From Trichopria drosophilae (lineage: Eukaryota; Arthropoda; Insecta; Hymenoptera; Diapriidae): 64,000 nt of DNA. The position numbers and the translations under genes are program-made. The notes beneath the pieces were generated by a model. That model worked only from the letters and a program-made list of their open reading frames with translations, was not told where the DNA came from and ran no database searches. Positions 62,562-64,000 of the stretch are shown here, in pieces; within the stretch, counting starts at the first letter, position 1; each line of letters opens with the position of its first letter. The stretch covers positions 22,643,001 to 22,707,000 of the forward strand of contig CM059582.1 in NCBI GenBank assembly GCA_030407085.1, given 5' to 3'.

Positions 62562-62962
62562 TTATGTACTCGAAAACGGCATTTTTTGTTATATTTTGAG
62601 GTTACGTACAGAATGCGACAAATACTTCGTTTGACTTTCATTACTAGGTGTATCATTTAGTACTACTGTCACCCATCAAAATGTGCTGTTAGTAGATTAC
62701 CTACTTTTGATTTTTGCTTACAAAGTTACGGACATTTTCAATTATGAAATTTAACTCAACAATAGCATGGCTTTTCCCGAAATTTTGGAAATTTATTTAT
62801 TTACTTATTTAGACATAATCTTAGGTGAAAGAATAACAGCTTATTTTGGCGGCCAAGAATAATACCAAATGGTGCAAATAGTACAACAAAAATCATAAAA
62901 ATATGTAGGATTTTGTATATACCTTAAAAGTGGGTGAAAAAAGGAATGTTTCGAGTACATAA
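62562..62962. mobile_element. Inverted-repeat element, about 401 bp
   Basis: The ends TTATGTACTCGAAA and TTTCGAGTACATAA are exact 14-bp inverted repeats; weaker similarity continues about 55 bp inward (TTTTTT, AGGT, TACA, AAT at matching spacing). No open frame lies inside. Confidence 0.55.
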
Positions 62963-63105
62963 CCTCAAATATCTCAAAATCGTGGCGTTACGGCTCGATT
63001 CTGACGAAAGGATTCAGATTCTACAAATAAAATCATTTTAGAAATGACCCAAAATTTCTCAACAGCACCCAACATCTTATTTTTTATAGACCTGTGTTAT
63101 ATTAA

Positions 63106-63251
63106 CCCTTAGTTCCGACGGCTATTTTAAGGCCTTTTCCTCGCACTACGTAGGTCAAATATGTCCTGCCGTTTGAAAATGCTTATAGTTGTGCAATTTA
63201 TAAAGTACAATTTGAATTTTCTCTGGGTCGAATACGACCCATGCGTCGGAA
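63106..63251. mobile_element. Short TTAA-flanked inverted-repeat element
   Basis: TTAA occurs at 63102-63105 and 63252-63255. Just inside, CCCTTAGTTCCGACGGC is mirrored by GCGTCGGAA. Inner GGTCAAATATGTCC and GGGTCGAATACGACCC are also related. The unit is about 146 bp. The terminal CCC next to TTAA is reminiscent of piggyBac ends. Confidence 0.45.
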
Positions 63252-64000
63252 TTAATCATTAATGAATTTGTGCATCGACTTACATAATTGGGATGTTTGA
63301 CCCAAATTAAAAACCCTTATTAGGAGTTTTAGCTAAGTTAGGTCGTAATTCTTCGTAAATGTTATGATTGATGATGTCTGTTTCGTGGTACGATCAATTG
63401 ATTTTTCAAGATGGCGTGGCTGAATGGGGAAAAAAGACAGAAAATTGTTCATTTTTATTTCTCTGAATTTAAAATTTTTATTCGAATACAACAATTTCGT
63501 TCAAATCATGGATCGAATAGAATAATAACTTGTACTTATTACTCCAAGAGGCGTAAATTCAAATTTTGAAATGGCGATTTCACAACGGCAGTTGAAATTG
63601 AGAAAATTTTGGATTTCTGCGTACAGCGTTCAAACCGTTGAAATCAATCAAAGTTATATTCGAAACTTATCGGCCATAATTTGACGTATCTCGTCAATAG
63701 CGTTCTATTGTTTTTTGCTTTAAAATATTCTGGAAAAATGTGCGGAATGTACAGAACGACATTATGATCTAGAAGACGAGATGACGAAAAATAATTAGTC
63801 ATGCTGTTATAGTAAAGTTTTGGTATGATGTAATCGAAACATTATTGTAATAGTAATGTGTATGGTAGTTTTTCAGGTCCTTAAAGCTGCAAAGCCAAAC
63901 TTACCAAAACCAAATAAAAATAGTCGCAAGATTAGTTACTTTTTTGTTGCTAATTTGTTACCCTAGTGCCGAATTTGTTGCTCAAATATTTAAAAAAAAA

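Larger units (their letters stand above)
47586..64000 (+). other. Intron 3 or 3' flank; C-terminal exon(s) not found
   Basis: After exon 3 the gene should continue with at least one phase-0 exon carrying the C-terminal region. I scanned for acceptors followed by a long phase-0 open frame and found no convincing candidate. The gene may continue past 64000, or the last exon may be too diverged to recognise. The stretch contains transposon-like repeats at 50184-50554, 52301-52622, 55175-55250, 62375-62461, 62562-62962 and 63106-63251, a possible LINE tail near 53487, and two GC-richer islands. The intervals 47700-50180, 54060-57030 and 57240-61030 are AT-rich and show nothing I can name. Confidence 0.6.

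Noticed and set aside
1..64000. CRISPR arrays, bacterial operons, phage or virus genes
   Set aside because: No regular repeat-spacer array, no dense coding and no polymerase, capsid or integrase motifs; the gene content and introns are animal.

Overview
This window is strongly AT-rich eukaryotic DNA and contains parts of one gene that I can recognise. Three exons on the + strand encode the N-terminal and bHLH parts of a myogenic regulatory factor, the single insect MyoD-family gene (nautilus, nau). The arthropod assignment rests on the protein sequence: a Cys/His-rich block with [12 protein letters not shown], a myogenic basic region with the diagnostic Ala-Thr and junction Lys, and an HLH with [16 protein letters not shown]. 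Large AT-rich introns and many short inverted-repeat transposons fit an insect. A hymenopteran is my best guess, but only from a general impression of repeat style.

Layout. Positions 1-22200 hold no gene I can recognise. This stretch contains inverted-repeat elements, tandem repeats, at least four full copies of one interspersed repeat, and a few GC-richer islands of unknown role. Positions 22200-22771 form a pyrimidine-rich leader region. A probable first coding exon follows (22772-23106) with an in-frame stop just upstream of its ATG. A 16.3-kb intron separates it from exon 2 (39445-39709), which carries the Cys/His-rich domain and the whole basic region. A 7.7-kb intron then separates exon 2 from exon 3 (47415-47585), which carries helix 1, loop, helix 2 and 16 residues beyond it. 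Exon 2 and exon 3 join in frame, so the bHLH domain is split exactly between basic region and helix 1. Exon 1 and exon 2 have matching splice phase. The three exons give 257 codons with no stop; the C-terminal exon or exons were not found in the remaining 16.4 kb.

Repeats. The introns and flanks are crowded with non-autonomous DNA-transposon-like elements. Some have clear target-site duplications (TTA at 17031/17505; TTAA at 24928/25535 and 50180/50555). Several combine long terminal inverted repeats with internal direct repeats; the clearest is at about 45725-46975, where roughly 150-bp arms enclose 4-5 copies of a ~165-bp minisatellite. Two CpG-richer islands (51190-51380, with two CACGTG E-boxes one helical turn apart, and 61540-61990) stand out from the AT-rich background and may be regulatory or belong to another gene.

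Apart from the nau exons, I treat the open reading frames in this window as chance: none shows a recognisable domain, and runs of 60-100 codons are expected by chance in 64 kb of this composition. All repeat boundaries were read by eye.
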